Of a stretch of DNA of 64,000 nucleotides, positions 42,061 through 51,421 are shown one piece after another; position 1 is the first letter of the stretch, and every line of letters begins with the position of its first letter. Under the pieces are notes generated by a model. It searched no databases, had not been told where the DNA came from, and worked only from the letters and a program-made list of their open reading frames with translations. The stretch covers positions 310,001-374,000 of the forward strand of contig NZ_CANTZW010000001.1 of NCBI RefSeq assembly GCF_947855115.1. The letters run 5' to 3'. The position numbers were made by a program, and so were the translations under genes. The stretch comes from an uncultured Parabacteroides sp. (GTDB taxonomy: Bacteria > Bacteroidota > Bacteroidia > Bacteroidales > Tannerellaceae).

Positions 42061-42600
42061 TTATTTTACCCGACCGCCCGTTAACCAAGTTCTTGTATAA
42101 TAAGGCTCGCTAAGGTTACTTACCATCACGCCTCTGGATGTACTGGTATGGATGAAACGCCCGTTTTTCAAATAAATCCCCACGTGATTCGGAACACCGC
42201 GTTTCCCTCCACGGCTTGTCTTGAAGAAAACCAGATCTCCTTCCCTCAACTTGGCACGACTTACCTTCTTGCAATTATACTTCAACATATCCGCTGACGA
42301 ACGAGCCAGTTGCTTGCCATACACCTCCCGATAAACGATAGATACGAAACCGGAACAATCCACGCCCCGTTTTGTGCTTCCCCCTAATTTATGACGTACT
42401 CCCAGCCAACGAGCCCCTTCGTTGTACAAGAAGATGTTATCTTCCGGCGTGATGCGTACCCCGTATAAGCGAGCCAACTCCTTCGGCCCCTTGAAATCGG
42501 CGGGTAAAACTACTTTCTGTTGTTTCCGGCTACCGCACGAGGTCAGGCATACAAGTAGGATAAAGATCCGGATAAACCCTAAAGGAATGCTATTCTTCAT
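42061..42600 (-). CDS. NlpC/P60 lipoprotein peptidoglycan hydrolase
   Basis: 179 aa. The lipobox is CLTSCGS (Cys22). The NlpC/P60 domain has its catalytic Cys in KRGVDCSGFVSIVYREVYG, His in GVPNHVGIYLKNGRFIH and a third polar residue a little later, so the papain-like triad is intact. It cleaves peptide bonds in cell-wall stem peptides from the outer membrane side. TATATTCG, one base off the -7 consensus, lies at 42624-42631. The spacer upstream is the 23-bp periodic array. Confidence 0.92.
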   Translation of the reverse strand: MKNSIPLGFIRIFILLVCLTSCGSRKQQKVVLPADFKGPKELARLYGVRITPEDNIFLYNEGARWLGVRHKLGGSTKRGVDCSGFVSIVYREVYGKQLARSSADMLKYNCKKVSRAKLREGDLVFFKTSRGGKRGVPNHVGIYLKNGRFIHTSTSRGVMVSNLSEPYYTRTWLTGGRVK

Positions 42601-42625
42601 ATCGATTACTCTTAATTAAAGCACG

Positions 42626-42740
42626 AATATACGCATAAAAGTTTAGAATGCCCATTATAAGATCCCTACAATGGGCATCGTAAACTCGTTAGAACGCCCA
42701 TCGTAAGGAGCTCAGGATGGGCATTCCTGCTCAAGAAGGT
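42626..42740. repeat. 23-bp periodic palindromic array, locus 2
   Basis: TGCCCAT, TGGGCAT, CGCCCAT and TGGGCAT occur at 42649, 42672, 42695 and 42718, exactly 23 bp apart, alternating between a word and its reverse complement. Neighbouring blocks therefore pair as nested hairpins. CGTAA follows two of the words. The left flank has a weaker unit from 42626. The array lies between the NlpC start and the LytTR regulator stop and enters the latter gene's last codons. Confidence 0.7.
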
Positions 42741-43441
42741 TGAGCGGCCTTCAAATAAGCGTTGAACGCCTCTTTATAGGCATCCGTCACGTGGATGACC
42801 TCTTTCCCGATATAAACACAATTATTCCGGTCAACGGAACGAATCTTGTCCAACGCCACGATATAGGAACGATGGACCCGCATAAAACGACCGGAAGGCA
42901 GCATCTCCTCCATCGCCTTCATCGTCACATGGGTGATAAGCGGACGAGCCTCCTCTTCCAGATAGATCATCACATAATCCTTCAAGCCCGTCACGTACAA
43001 TATCCGGGAGACATCTATCTGCCGCAACTGGCTATCCACCCGCACGAAAAGACTGCCTCTTTCCTCTTTCGCGCTACTCATCTCAAACCATTGGCGAGCC
43101 TTCTCGGCAGCACCCAGAAACTTATGATAACGAATCGGTTTCAGCAGGAAATCAAGGGCATTCACCTCATAACTATCAAAGGCATATTCCTTAAAGGCGG
43201 TCGTAAAGATCACCTTTGTACCGGGTGGAACCATACGGGATAAGTTCAATCCGTCCAGATCCGGCATCTGGATATCCAAGAAAAGCACGTCTACCGGAGA
43301 CTCGCGCAACGTGGAGAGCGCCAACACCGGGTCATTGAAAGAAACCGTCAGCCTCAGATAAGGCGTACGGCTCACGAACCCTTCAAGCATTTTCACAGCC
43401 AGGGGCTCATCATCCACGATCATACAGGTAAGTGTTTTCAT
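42731..43441 (-). CDS. LytTR-family response regulator
   Basis: 236 aa. Receiver domain with phospho-acceptor Asp56 in VLFLDIQMPDLDGL and acidic pocket IVDDEP at 8-13. The C-terminal LytTR DNA-binding domain spans about 135-230 (FVRVDSQLRQIDVSRILYV and FMRVHRSYIVALDKI). Its start overlaps the end of the kinase gene by 4 bp (ATGA), so the two are co-translated. LytTR pairs in Bacteroidetes often control nearby outer-membrane genes. Confidence 0.95.
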   Translation of the reverse strand: MKTLTCMIVDDEPLAVKMLEGFVSRTPYLRLTVSFNDPVLALSTLRESPVDVLFLDIQMPDLDGLNLSRMVPPGTKVIFTTAFKEYAFDSYEVNALDFLLKPIRYHKFLGAAEKARQWFEMSSAKEERGSLFVRVDSQLRQIDVSRILYVTGLKDYVMIYLEEEARPLITHVTMKAMEEMLPSGRFMRVHRSYIVALDKIRSVDRNNCVYIGKEVIHVTDAYKEAFNAYLKAAQPS

Positions 43442-44460
43442 AAGCAGTCTCGAAGTGTTATTTGAACAAAGTAAATATCTTCCCGAAGTTCTTGTACGTA
43501 TTGGTAGCGACCGGGATAAGCCAGATCCAACCTACGCCTCAGGTTTTCCAATCCGATCCCCGATCCACTACGGTTTACGTCCGGTTTCGGATGATCGCTA
43601 TTCTCGCAGGTAAAAACGAGATCATCTCTTTCTGCCTTGAAACGAATACGCACGAACGACGGTTTACGGCTATTCACGCCATGCTTGAAAGCGTTCTCTA
43701 TCAAAGATATGAACAAAAGAGGTACGATCCTCATCGGTTTGGGCGGGACCTGTAAATCCACCTCCACGGTTGCCAGTTCATTACAGCGCAGCCTCATCAA
43801 CTCAATGTAATTATTCATGAACTCTATCTCTCCTTCCACCGGTACCAGCTCATGATTCGACTCATAGAGCGTATACCGTAACAAATCGCTCAACTGTCCG
43901 ATACTTTCCTGCGCCGTATCTTGATCTATTTGAACCAAGCTGGATATATTATTCAAGGTATTAAAGAGAAAATGCGGATTCAACTGGTTCTTCAGCCAAG
44001 CCAATTCCGCCTCGGCGTTTTTCTGCCGTTCCTCTTTCAAACGCATCTGCATATCGCCCCAACGTACGATATAACGGAATCCCACGGCACATCCGACCAC
44101 TAGCAAATGCAAGAAGAAAGCTCCGAAAGCAACCATATACATCCCCGAACGCCATTCGTCCGGCAAATCTGCCTTGGGAGAGAATATCCATACGTTAGCC
44201 CCCGTGATCAACAATAAATTCATCAAACCAAAGAGCATCTTCCGATCCCGATAAAGCAAATAGGGCACCAATACATAGAAATTAACGGTGAAGACAATAG
44301 CCAACGGAGTAATGAACCCCGTATTAATCTTCCATACCTCGAAAGCCGAACCCGGATTAAAACGTATGAAAAAATCGATCGCAGGAGGAATCAACCATAA
44401 GGTGATCCACAATAAAGCCTGTCCCCCCGCCAGTATATAATCTTGCCTCGTGAGTTTCAT
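43438..44460 (-). CDS. LytS-type (HisKA-7TM-like) sensor histidine kinase
   Basis: 340 aa from the ATG at 44460 (a TTG at 44487 would add nine residues before a membrane protein start). Four hydrophobic segments occupy residues 8-135. The phospho-His lies in LKNQLNPHFLFNTLNN, the His_kinase (PF06580) motif, and the ATP site is GSGIGLENLRRRLDLAYPG. It forms a two-component system with the overlapping LytTR gene. TonB-dependent receptor expression is a plausible target because that gene is 19 bp upstream on the same strand. Confidence 0.93.
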   Translation of the reverse strand: MKLTRQDYILAGGQALLWITLWLIPPAIDFFIRFNPGSAFEVWKINTGFITPLAIVFTVNFYVLVPYLLYRDRKMLFGLMNLLLITGANVWIFSPKADLPDEWRSGMYMVAFGAFFLHLLVVGCAVGFRYIVRWGDMQMRLKEERQKNAEAELAWLKNQLNPHFLFNTLNNISSLVQIDQDTAQESIGQLSDLLRYTLYESNHELVPVEGEIEFMNNYIELMRLRCNELATVEVDLQVPPKPMRIVPLLFISLIENAFKHGVNSRKPSFVRIRFKAERDDLVFTCENSDHPKPDVNRSGSGIGLENLRRRLDLAYPGRYQYVQELREDIYFVQITLRDCL

Positions 44461-44474
44461 AGAACCGTTTTTCA

Positions 44475-44482
44475 CAAAAGTA
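44475..44482 (-). promoter_or_regulatory. -7 box for the kinase-regulator operon
   Basis: TACTTTTG on the minus strand, 14 bp before the ATG at 44460. It overlaps the candidate TTG start at 44487 and so argues against that start. Confidence 0.45.
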
Positions 44483-44505
44483 AACAATAGATTTGAATCC
44501 CCCGG

Positions 44506-46986
44506 CTATTTGATCAACATATTCCCGACTCCTTCCGTCTCGGATTTCATATCCTTCACGTCCGTATTCCGGATCGTACGTTTCACCTGCTTTATTGCCT
44601 GTTGCTTACCAAAGGTATAGCTCACGCTTATGCCTACCATTCGGACCGGGAGAAGCATGCAGGTTCGATTCACGAAATCCTTGCCTCTCGCATAAGACTT
44701 GAACTCCATACTCTTTCCCTTAAAGGGAGTAGCCCCGGTGATACTCACGCTCAAGCGATCTTTCAAGAAGGAGCGGGATACGCTTCCCATCATTGCATTA
44801 AAGCCCGTGCTCCATCCCTGCAGATTATACTGCTTCGTAGAACCGATCAGGTTCACGCTCAGCCGGATATTCCATGGAAGTGTCTGTTGGGCACCCACCA
44901 TGGCGTTTGTCTGCCATCCGCTATTCGAAAGATCTAGTTCCGGGCTTCTCAAGTCGATGTACGAGATACCACCATTCAAATAGATACGGGTCTTGGGGCC
45001 GGCGTTCCAGTTCACATAAGCGTTCAAGCCTGTCTGACGGTTCTTCACGATATTCCCGTAGGTCGTGTTCAAGATATTATCCTTATAGAAACTATAGCTC
45101 TCGATAGCGTTATCGCAAAAGCCCTGCCTCAACGTCAGGTTCACGATCCACTTGCTGGTGAAAAGATTGTATACCAAGCTCAGGTTATGCGCTTTCTCGC
45201 ATTCCAGATCCGTATTACCATATGAGACGCTGGTCGGGTCGGATTTATCGATATAAGGATTTAAGTAGCCGATACCCGGGCGGCTGATACGCATATTGTA
45301 AGTCACCCCGATATTCTGGTTGGCCGACAAACTATAAGAAAGGTTGGCCGAGGGAACCAGATTGCCGTAACGCATCGAGAAATTCTCACCCTGACCTACC
45401 ACGTACTTCACGTTCTGCCAAGTGTACTCATAGCGCAAACCGCCCTTGAGCCCCCACTTCTTCCATTTCCCGTCGTATTCGGCATAACCGGCCAAGATGT
45501 CATTGTAATGCTTATAGTTCAAGCTATTGCTCTCGTTGTATACATACCCGCCATTCTCGTTGAGATAATACTTAGAATCAGAGTAGTTATTCCGGGAGAT
45601 ATATTTCAATCCCACGTTCAAGAGATGCCCGGGTTTCAAAGGCGAGGTGTAATCCACTTGAAAGGTATTCTCTAACGTATTCCGGCGAGCGTCCGTATAA
45701 CGGTTCGTCAAGTTCAGGAAGGGGTTTTCCTGCTCTCCGTCGAAGAGGCTGTACGAGTCCGTATTGGCCGGAGAGGAAGAGATTAAGTAAGAGAAGGTCA
45801 ACATCCGGTCCTTGTTACCGGCGAAAGAACGTTGGTAATCGAGACTGCCGTTGATAGAATAACTGCCATTGTCTTGTTTCGATCGTCCGGTATAATCGAA
45901 ACCATTGCCGTAGATGCCGCCCCGCATCGAGGTCATCGTACGATAATCCGAGTTGTTATCGAACCCCATTAAGCCAAAAGAGGCTGAGAGCAAACGTAAG
46001 GAATCGATCTCGTAACCCAGATTCAAGTTTCCCATTTTTATAAGAATATCCGTCCGGCCTTTCTGCGAGTTATCCAAGAAACTACTGCCGGCTTCTCCCA
46101 ACTGCTCCCGGTCCGCGCTGATTTCCGAATCATCGATATCCCCGTTAGCGACGTTGGCATTCACGGTCATCGAGAATTTATCCTTTTGCATGCTGAAATA
46201 GGCCCCCCCGGCGAATCCTTTCGTACTGGCCATTCCCCGGAAGGTAGCGTTATAACCACTCAAACCCGCCTTGCCTCCGGCGGCCTTGTCCGTCACCAAA
46301 TTCAATATCCCCCCTACGCCTTCGGCATCGTATTTCACACCCGGATTGGTGATTACCTCGATATTCTTCACGCTACTCGCCGGCATATTCTTCAACACCG
46401 CAGAGGGGTTACTGCTCATCATCACGTTCGGCTTCCCATCTACATATACCTTGAAATTGCTACTGCCGTTTACCGTGATATTGTCATTTCCATCCACGGT
46501 TACCATCGGTACCTTACGTAGCATCTCCAGTACGGTACTCGATTTCGAGTCTACGTCATCCTCCGTATTATAGCTCATCTTATCCACCTCCATCTTCACC
46601 AACGGGCGTTGGGCCACGACCTCTATGCCTTTCAGTCGCTGCATGTCCTCGGAGATATAGACGGTATCTAAGTTCACGGTCTGTTCTCCCTTCAAGGAAA
46701 AAGGAACCGTCTTGCTCGTTTTCCCGACCGAGCTAAATAAGATCTCGAAATCGCCTTTACCACTTACTTCTTGTTCGAACCGCCCCTCCATATCCGTCAC
46801 CGTCATCGCCACGGGGTTATCCGGCTTCCGTTGCTGGAAAATACGGATAGTGGCGAAAGGCTCGCCTTCTTGGGTTAATGAATCCAATAACAAGCCTTTC
46901 ACCAAAGTCTTTTGCGCCTGTACCAAAACCGAGACAGACAACGTAACCAATAACAGCATCCCCATTCTTATAAACCGACTCTTCAT
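44506..46986 (-). CDS. TonB-dependent receptor, OMP beta-barrel family
   Basis: 826 aa. A signal peptide (LLLVTLSVSVLVQAQ) is followed by a carboxypeptidase-regulatory-like domain (about 28-110), a plug (SSTVLEMLRKVPMVTVDGND and IEVITNPGVKYDAEGVGG) and a long beta barrel (OMP_b-brl_3-like, not SusC). A short tail after residue 790 (KQVKRTIRNTDVKDMKSETE) is unusual for a barrel end. Ligand unknown; iron, peptides or sugars are possible. The receptor stop lies 19 bp from the kinase gene, which suggests joint control. Confidence 0.9.
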   Translation of the reverse strand: MKSRFIRMGMLLLVTLSVSVLVQAQKTLVKGLLLDSLTQEGEPFATIRIFQQRKPDNPVAMTVTDMEGRFEQEVSGKGDFEILFSSVGKTSKTVPFSLKGEQTVNLDTVYISEDMQRLKGIEVVAQRPLVKMEVDKMSYNTEDDVDSKSSTVLEMLRKVPMVTVDGNDNITVNGSSNFKVYVDGKPNVMMSSNPSAVLKNMPASSVKNIEVITNPGVKYDAEGVGGILNLVTDKAAGGKAGLSGYNATFRGMASTKGFAGGAYFSMQKDKFSMTVNANVANGDIDDSEISADREQLGEAGSSFLDNSQKGRTDILIKMGNLNLGYEIDSLRLLSASFGLMGFDNNSDYRTMTSMRGGIYGNGFDYTGRSKQDNGSYSINGSLDYQRSFAGNKDRMLTFSYLISSSPANTDSYSLFDGEQENPFLNLTNRYTDARRNTLENTFQVDYTSPLKPGHLLNVGLKYISRNNYSDSKYYLNENGGYVYNESNSLNYKHYNDILAGYAEYDGKWKKWGLKGGLRYEYTWQNVKYVVGQGENFSMRYGNLVPSANLSYSLSANQNIGVTYNMRISRPGIGYLNPYIDKSDPTSVSYGNTDLECEKAHNLSLVYNLFTSKWIVNLTLRQGFCDNAIESYSFYKDNILNTTYGNIVKNRQTGLNAYVNWNAGPKTRIYLNGGISYIDLRSPELDLSNSGWQTNAMVGAQQTLPWNIRLSVNLIGSTKQYNLQGWSTGFNAMMGSVSRSFLKDRLSVSITGATPFKGKSMEFKSYARGKDFVNRTCMLLPVRMVGISVSYTFGKQQAIKQVKRTIRNTDVKDMKSETEGVGNMLIK

Positions 46987-47023
46987 ATCCTTTACTACTT
47001 TTTTATAAATGATATGCGAATCT

Positions 47024-47051
47024 AACGCCTGCGCCTATGAACGCAAGCGTT
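47024..47051. other. strong hairpin between the TonB-dependent receptor and GH97
   Basis: AACGCCTGCG and CGCAAGCGTT pair over ten bases (one wobble) around an 8-nt loop. No U tract on either strand, so not a standard terminator. Confidence 0.55.
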
Positions 47052-47091
47052 TATTCGACGAGTGGCCGGGACGCTTTAGACGAACAAAGAA

Positions 47092-49083
47092 TTATCGTTT
47101 CTGGATACGAGCCGCATAGCCTCCACCGGGAGCCATATGGATTTTCAGTTTGCGATCTGCCGGCACGGGGATTATCTCTTTCTTATAATCACAAGCGGCA
47201 CGATCGGCATTTATACCATCCTTAAATAATTCCAAGGTATAATCACCTTCGCCCAAGAAAGAAAGGTCCAAATCCAGCTCCCTCGGCGTCCAGTTGGTCA
47301 ACGCCCCGATATACCAGTCATTACCATGACGGCGGGCGATCGCTACATACTCGGAGACTTTTCCATCCAATGAGATCGTCTCATCCCAGACGGTAGGAAT
47401 AGTAGAGATAAATTCCGTGCACTCCTTCTCTCTCCTGTAATTAGACGGGGCATCGCACAACATATTGAAAGGAGACTCGAAGATCACGTAAGTAGCCAAC
47501 TGGCGGCAACGGGTTCCTTGGCTCATCGGCTCCGAGTTTACCGGGCGATAATTACCCTTAGCGGCGTTACGCATAGCGCCTTGCGTATAATCCATCGGGC
47601 CGGCGACCATACGGATGAACGGGATCGTGACATCGTACGTCACCATATCGTAAGACTCGGGAGACCATTTCAGTTGCTCCAAGCCATTCACGCCCTCATA
47701 GTTCAGCACGTTCGGATACGTCCGTTGAAGGCCTGTCGGCTTGAATACGCCATGAAAATCCACAAGCATCTTATATCTCGCGCATACCTCGGAGGCTTTA
47801 TAAACAAAGTTCACCATTTCCTGATCGTCACGATCCAAGAAATCCACCTTGAAGCCTTTCACGCCCATATCCGAATAATGCTTCACGACATTCTCCATAT
47901 CGCGGGCGAAAGCCCAATAGCCCGCCCAAAGGATAATGCCGACATTCTTGGATTTACCGTAATCCACCAATTCTTGAAGATCGATCTCCGGTATTACTTG
48001 CATCATGTCCGCTTGCAGGTTTACGGCCCAGCCCTCATCCAAGATTACGTACTCGATACCATGCTCGGCGGCGAAGTCGATATAATATTTATAGGTGGGA
48101 TTATTGATTCCGGCACGGAAATCCACACCGTATAGATTCCAGTCGTTCCACCAATCCCAAGCCACCTTACCCGGTTTGATCCAAGAGATATCGTTTATCC
48201 GGGAAGGAGAAGCCAGACGGTAGACCATATCGCAATCGGCCAGTTCCTTATCATTCCGGGAGATTATAAACGCACGCCAAGGAAAAGAACGGGTTCCGGA
48301 TGTCTTGGCGATATAGCTCTCACGCTCTTTCACCAACATCTGTAATTGATTATGGCCACCTTGTTCCTTCACTTTCGGATAAGGTGCGTGAACCGCTTTC
48401 AAGGAAGGCTTTCCCGTCTCGTTATTCAAGAACATCCCGGGGAAATCCTCCAGATCGGCTTCCGTGATACAGACCTTACGACCATCTCCCAGGTCTACTA
48501 AAAGAGGCAGTATCTTCAAGCGTTTATCATTCAGGCTCGTGATCGACTCGTTTACGTAAGGCTGCTCGAAAGAGTTGAAGAATTGCTCCTCAAACGTCGG
48601 CTTCGTGCTATTCACGTAAGCGGTGAAGGTCTTATAATCCGAAGGGAAATTATAGATGGCCTCTTCATCGGCGATAACGATCGATTCCTTTCTTTTTGTC
48701 GTGAAGCGGTAAGCGACCCCATCGTTATAAACCCTGAACACCAAGCCGTAGTTTCCTCGAAACGAGATTTGCATCTCGTTATAGACATCTTTTACTACGT
48801 CTTTCTTATAGAATGGAGAGGGTATTTCCTTATCCACCGAGGTCTTCGTCACTTTCGAGACTTTCGGGTTCGCACCAAGCACCTCGCCTCCCTGTAAAGT
48901 CATGGATACTGCAGAATTCATCACTTCCGCATGATCCTGCACGATAGCGAAAGTAACTTTCTCGGCTACCGTGACCTCAACCTTTATATCCCGGTTTGGA
49001 GATTGGACTTGGTAATTCTTTTGAGCGATCGACGGGATAGCGCCCAGTAAAAAAAGAAAAACAAATAACACGTTTTTACTCAT
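47092..49083 (-). CDS. GH97 alpha-glycosidase, secreted
   Basis: 663 aa. A signal peptide (KNVLFVFLFLLGAIPSIAQ) precedes the GH97 beta-sandwich, (beta/alpha)8 and C-terminal domains. GFKVDFLDRDDQEMVNFVYK carries the Asp expected as nucleophile in the retaining subgroup (the alpha-galactosidase-like members), and LVDFHGVFKPTGLQRTYPN and LNYEGVNGLEQ supply the conserved His and Glu residues of the catalytic face. Alpha-galactosidase or alpha-glucosidase cannot be separated with certainty. It is divergent from the SGNH hydrolase, with overlapping promoters. Confidence 0.93.
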   Translation of the reverse strand: MSKNVLFVFLFLLGAIPSIAQKNYQVQSPNRDIKVEVTVAEKVTFAIVQDHAEVMNSAVSMTLQGGEVLGANPKVSKVTKTSVDKEIPSPFYKKDVVKDVYNEMQISFRGNYGLVFRVYNDGVAYRFTTKRKESIVIADEEAIYNFPSDYKTFTAYVNSTKPTFEEQFFNSFEQPYVNESITSLNDKRLKILPLLVDLGDGRKVCITEADLEDFPGMFLNNETGKPSLKAVHAPYPKVKEQGGHNQLQMLVKERESYIAKTSGTRSFPWRAFIISRNDKELADCDMVYRLASPSRINDISWIKPGKVAWDWWNDWNLYGVDFRAGINNPTYKYYIDFAAEHGIEYVILDEGWAVNLQADMMQVIPEIDLQELVDYGKSKNVGIILWAGYWAFARDMENVVKHYSDMGVKGFKVDFLDRDDQEMVNFVYKASEVCARYKMLVDFHGVFKPTGLQRTYPNVLNYEGVNGLEQLKWSPESYDMVTYDVTIPFIRMVAGPMDYTQGAMRNAAKGNYRPVNSEPMSQGTRCRQLATYVIFESPFNMLCDAPSNYRREKECTEFISTIPTVWDETISLDGKVSEYVAIARRHGNDWYIGALTNWTPRELDLDLSFLGEGDYTLELFKDGINADRAACDYKKEIIPVPADRKLKIHMAPGGGYAARIQKR

Positions 49084-49113
49084 GGTTTGCAGATTTAAGT
49101 TTGTTTATGAATA

Positions 49114-49121
49114 CAAATATA
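49114..49121 (-). promoter_or_regulatory. -7 box for GH97
   Basis: TATATTTG on the minus strand, 31 bp before the ATG at 49083. Confidence 0.65.
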
Positions 49122-49124
49122 TAC

Positions 49125-49132
49125 TATCTTTG
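49125..49132 (+). promoter_or_regulatory. -7 box for the SGNH hydrolase
   Basis: TATCTTTG, 38 bp before the ATG at 49170; a TTTG -33 element lies at 49100-49103. Only 3 bp separate it from the divergent GH97 box. Confidence 0.65.
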
Positions 49133-49169
49133 CCATACTCTTAACAAAAAAGCAAATAATACCGAAATT

Positions 49170-50906
49170 ATGAGACTTCACAAAATCTTCTTAGCGCTCG
49201 TGTGTTTCACGGCCTTCTCCGTCCATGCGCAATGGAAATGGCTTAACCCGCTCGAATGCGGATTCCCTGTCATACAAAACCAAGGATGGACCGAAGAGAT
49301 CGGAGACAGCTACGTCCGGCTTCCCCAAAGGGCCGAGGGCAAAGTCCGTAAACCTGTATGGGATCTATCCCGCAACTCTGCCGGGCTGGCGATTCATTTT
49401 TTCTGTAACGCTCCCGAACTAAAAGTACGCTACGTAGTAAACGGCCCCTTGAATATGCCTCATATCCCTACGACAGGCGTATCGGGCGTAGATTTATACA
49501 GTATCGATAGCGATGGCCAATGGAGATTTTATTTCGGAGGTTATCCTTCCGGCGATACGCTTCAATATCATTATACGAATCTAGGAAAAGACAAATATCA
49601 CGACAAGGGCTATGAGTTCCGTCTCTACCTCCCGCCTTATAATACGATAAAATGGCTGGAAATCGGTATACCCGAAAAAGATGAGCTTACGTTTATCCCC
49701 GTATCGCCCGAAAAACCGATTCTTTTATACGGAACCTCGATCGCCCAAGGCGCATGTGCCTCTCGTCCGGGTATGACTTGGGCCACGATCTTGCAGCGTT
49801 CTCTGGGATATCCGCTTATCAACCTGGGGTTCTCCGGTAACGGACGTTTGGAGAAAGAGGTATTGGATTTTATTTGCGAGATAGACGCACGCCTTTACAT
49901 TCTTGACTGCCTGCCCAACCTCACGCCAAAAAGCAAAGATGAAATCACGCGACTCATATTAAACGCGGTCAAGCAAATACGTGCCTCCCACTCCTCCCCG
50001 ATCCTATTGGTGGAGCATGCCGGATATAGCAACGCTCTTGCCGATGATACGAAGCTACAAGATTATATACGCATGAACGAAGGGGCTAAAAAGGCTTTCG
50101 AGGAATTGCAAGCGCAAGGGATAAAGGATATCTACTACCTTACACGAGAAGAGTTGGGACTGCACCCGGATGCCTGGGTAGATTATGTCCATCCTTCCGA
50201 TTGGGGCATGGAAACACAGGCGAATGCCGTAGAACGGAAAATCCGGGAGATATTACACATTCCTCTGGGGAATCTCTCAACTACGAAACCTGTCACCCAA
50301 CGCAGGGAACCGAACAATTACGAATGGCAAAAACGTCACCGGGATATCCTCGCGTTGAATCAAAGTAATCCACCTCGACGGGTGATCCTAGGTAATTCCA
50401 TCACGCATTTCTGGGGAGGCGAGCCTAAAGGACCGTCCATGCGAGGTATGGAAACCTGGGAGAAAATCATGCGCCCGGCAGGATTCCATAATCTCGGATA
50501 TGGTTTCGACCGTATCGAAAACGTGCTTTGGAGGGTCTATCATGGCGAATTGGATGGATACAAGGCCGAGGAGGTAGTATTGATGATCGGCACGAACAAT
50601 ATCGGGGTCAATAACGACAACGAGATCGTGGAAGGTCTTCGCTTTTTGCTTCCCGCCATCAAGCAGCGGCAGCCGGAAGCTACGATCAAGATGATCGGCA
50701 TCTTGCCCCGCCGCAATCAAGAGGAACGGATAAAAAATCTTAATCTCCGCATTCGCCAAATGACGGAAAGCGAAGGATATACCTTTAAGAACCCAGGTAC
50801 AAAACTACTTCAGGAAGACGGTAAGATAAACGAGTCTTTATTCTCGGATGGGTTACACCCGAATGAGGAAGGCTACAAACGAATCGTAGACGAGATCGCC
50901 CATTAA
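49170..50906 (+). CDS. secreted tandem SGNH/GDSL hydrolase (two catalytic domains)
   Basis: 578 aa from the ATG at 49170, where the signal peptide (LHKIFLALVCFTAFSVHAQ) begins. Residues about 25-165 are an SGNH N-terminal beta domain (GVDLYSIDSDGQWRF). The first SGNH unit has Ser190 in LYGTSIAQGACA, GFSGNG and Asp338/His341 in DYVHPSDWG. The second has Ser410 in ILGNSITHFWGG, GTNN and Asp560/His563 in DGLHPNEEGY. Both triads appear complete. Likely acetyl or other ester removal from glycans. Divergent from GH97, which suggests a shared substrate. Confidence 0.9.
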   Translation: MRLHKIFLALVCFTAFSVHAQWKWLNPLECGFPVIQNQGWTEEIGDSYVRLPQRAEGKVRKPVWDLSRNSAGLAIHFFCNAPELKVRYVVNGPLNMPHIPTTGVSGVDLYSIDSDGQWRFYFGGYPSGDTLQYHYTNLGKDKYHDKGYEFRLYLPPYNTIKWLEIGIPEKDELTFIPVSPEKPILLYGTSIAQGACASRPGMTWATILQRSLGYPLINLGFSGNGRLEKEVLDFICEIDARLYILDCLPNLTPKSKDEITRLILNAVKQIRASHSSPILLVEHAGYSNALADDTKLQDYIRMNEGAKKAFEELQAQGIKDIYYLTREELGLHPDAWVDYVHPSDWGMETQANAVERKIREILHIPLGNLSTTKPVTQRREPNNYEWQKRHRDILALNQSNPPRRVILGNSITHFWGGEPKGPSMRGMETWEKIMRPAGFHNLGYGFDRIENVLWRVYHGELDGYKAEEVVLMIGTNNIGVNNDNEIVEGLRFLLPAIKQRQPEATIKMIGILPRRNQEERIKNLNLRIRQMTESEGYTFKNPGTKLLQEDGKINESLFSDGLHPNEEGYKRIVDEIAH

Positions 50907-50917
50907 CGGAACGCCTT

Positions 50918-51406
50918 TTACCCACGGATCAATCCGAGCAACATACGCAACGCCGCCTCTGCCGATAAGCGAATGTTCTCCAAACGAGGATTCTCCCCGA
51001 AATGAAAACACTCGGAGAGAATCTTTTCTTTATAAGCGGCGGCTATCCAGACCGTTCCTACCGGTTTCGATGGAGTCCCGCCTCCCGGTCCGGCGATTCC
51101 GGAGGTAGCGACAGCGCAATCACATCCCAATACCCGCATAGCTCCACGGGCCATCTGCTCCACGACCGGTTGGCTTACGGCCCCGAAAGCGCTCAAGTCT
51201 GCCTCGGAAACACCGAGCACATTATGTTTCACCTCATTGCAATAGGAAACTACGCCTCCGGCAAAATACTCCGAACTGCCGGCTATGGAGGTTATCATAC
51301 TGGCGATCTTCCCACCTGTACAACTCTCTGCCGTACCCATCATCAAGTGTCCTGATTTGAGCACGTTCGCTACTGCCAATTCTATTGGTAAACCATCTAT
51401 TTCCAT
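50918..51406 (-). CDS. pncC: nicotinamide-nucleotide amidase, CinA C-terminal type
   Basis: 162 aa from the ATG at 51406 (the longer frame would need a TTG at 51445 and would run into the periodic array). TAESCTGGKIASMITSIAGS and GGVVSYCNEVKHNVLGV are the family signature, followed by ATSGIAGPGGGTPSKPVGTV. It hydrolyses NMN to nicotinic acid mononucleotide for NAD recycling. This is the stand-alone form without the CinA N-terminal domain. It reads in the same direction as tsaD. Confidence 0.95.
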   Translation of the reverse strand: MEIDGLPIELAVANVLKSGHLMMGTAESCTGGKIASMITSIAGSSEYFAGGVVSYCNEVKHNVLGVSEADLSAFGAVSQPVVEQMARGAMRVLGCDCAVATSGIAGPGGGTPSKPVGTVWIAAAYKEKILSECFHFGENPRLENIRLSAEAALRMLLGLIRG

Positions 51407-51421
51407 CGCTATAATGATAAT

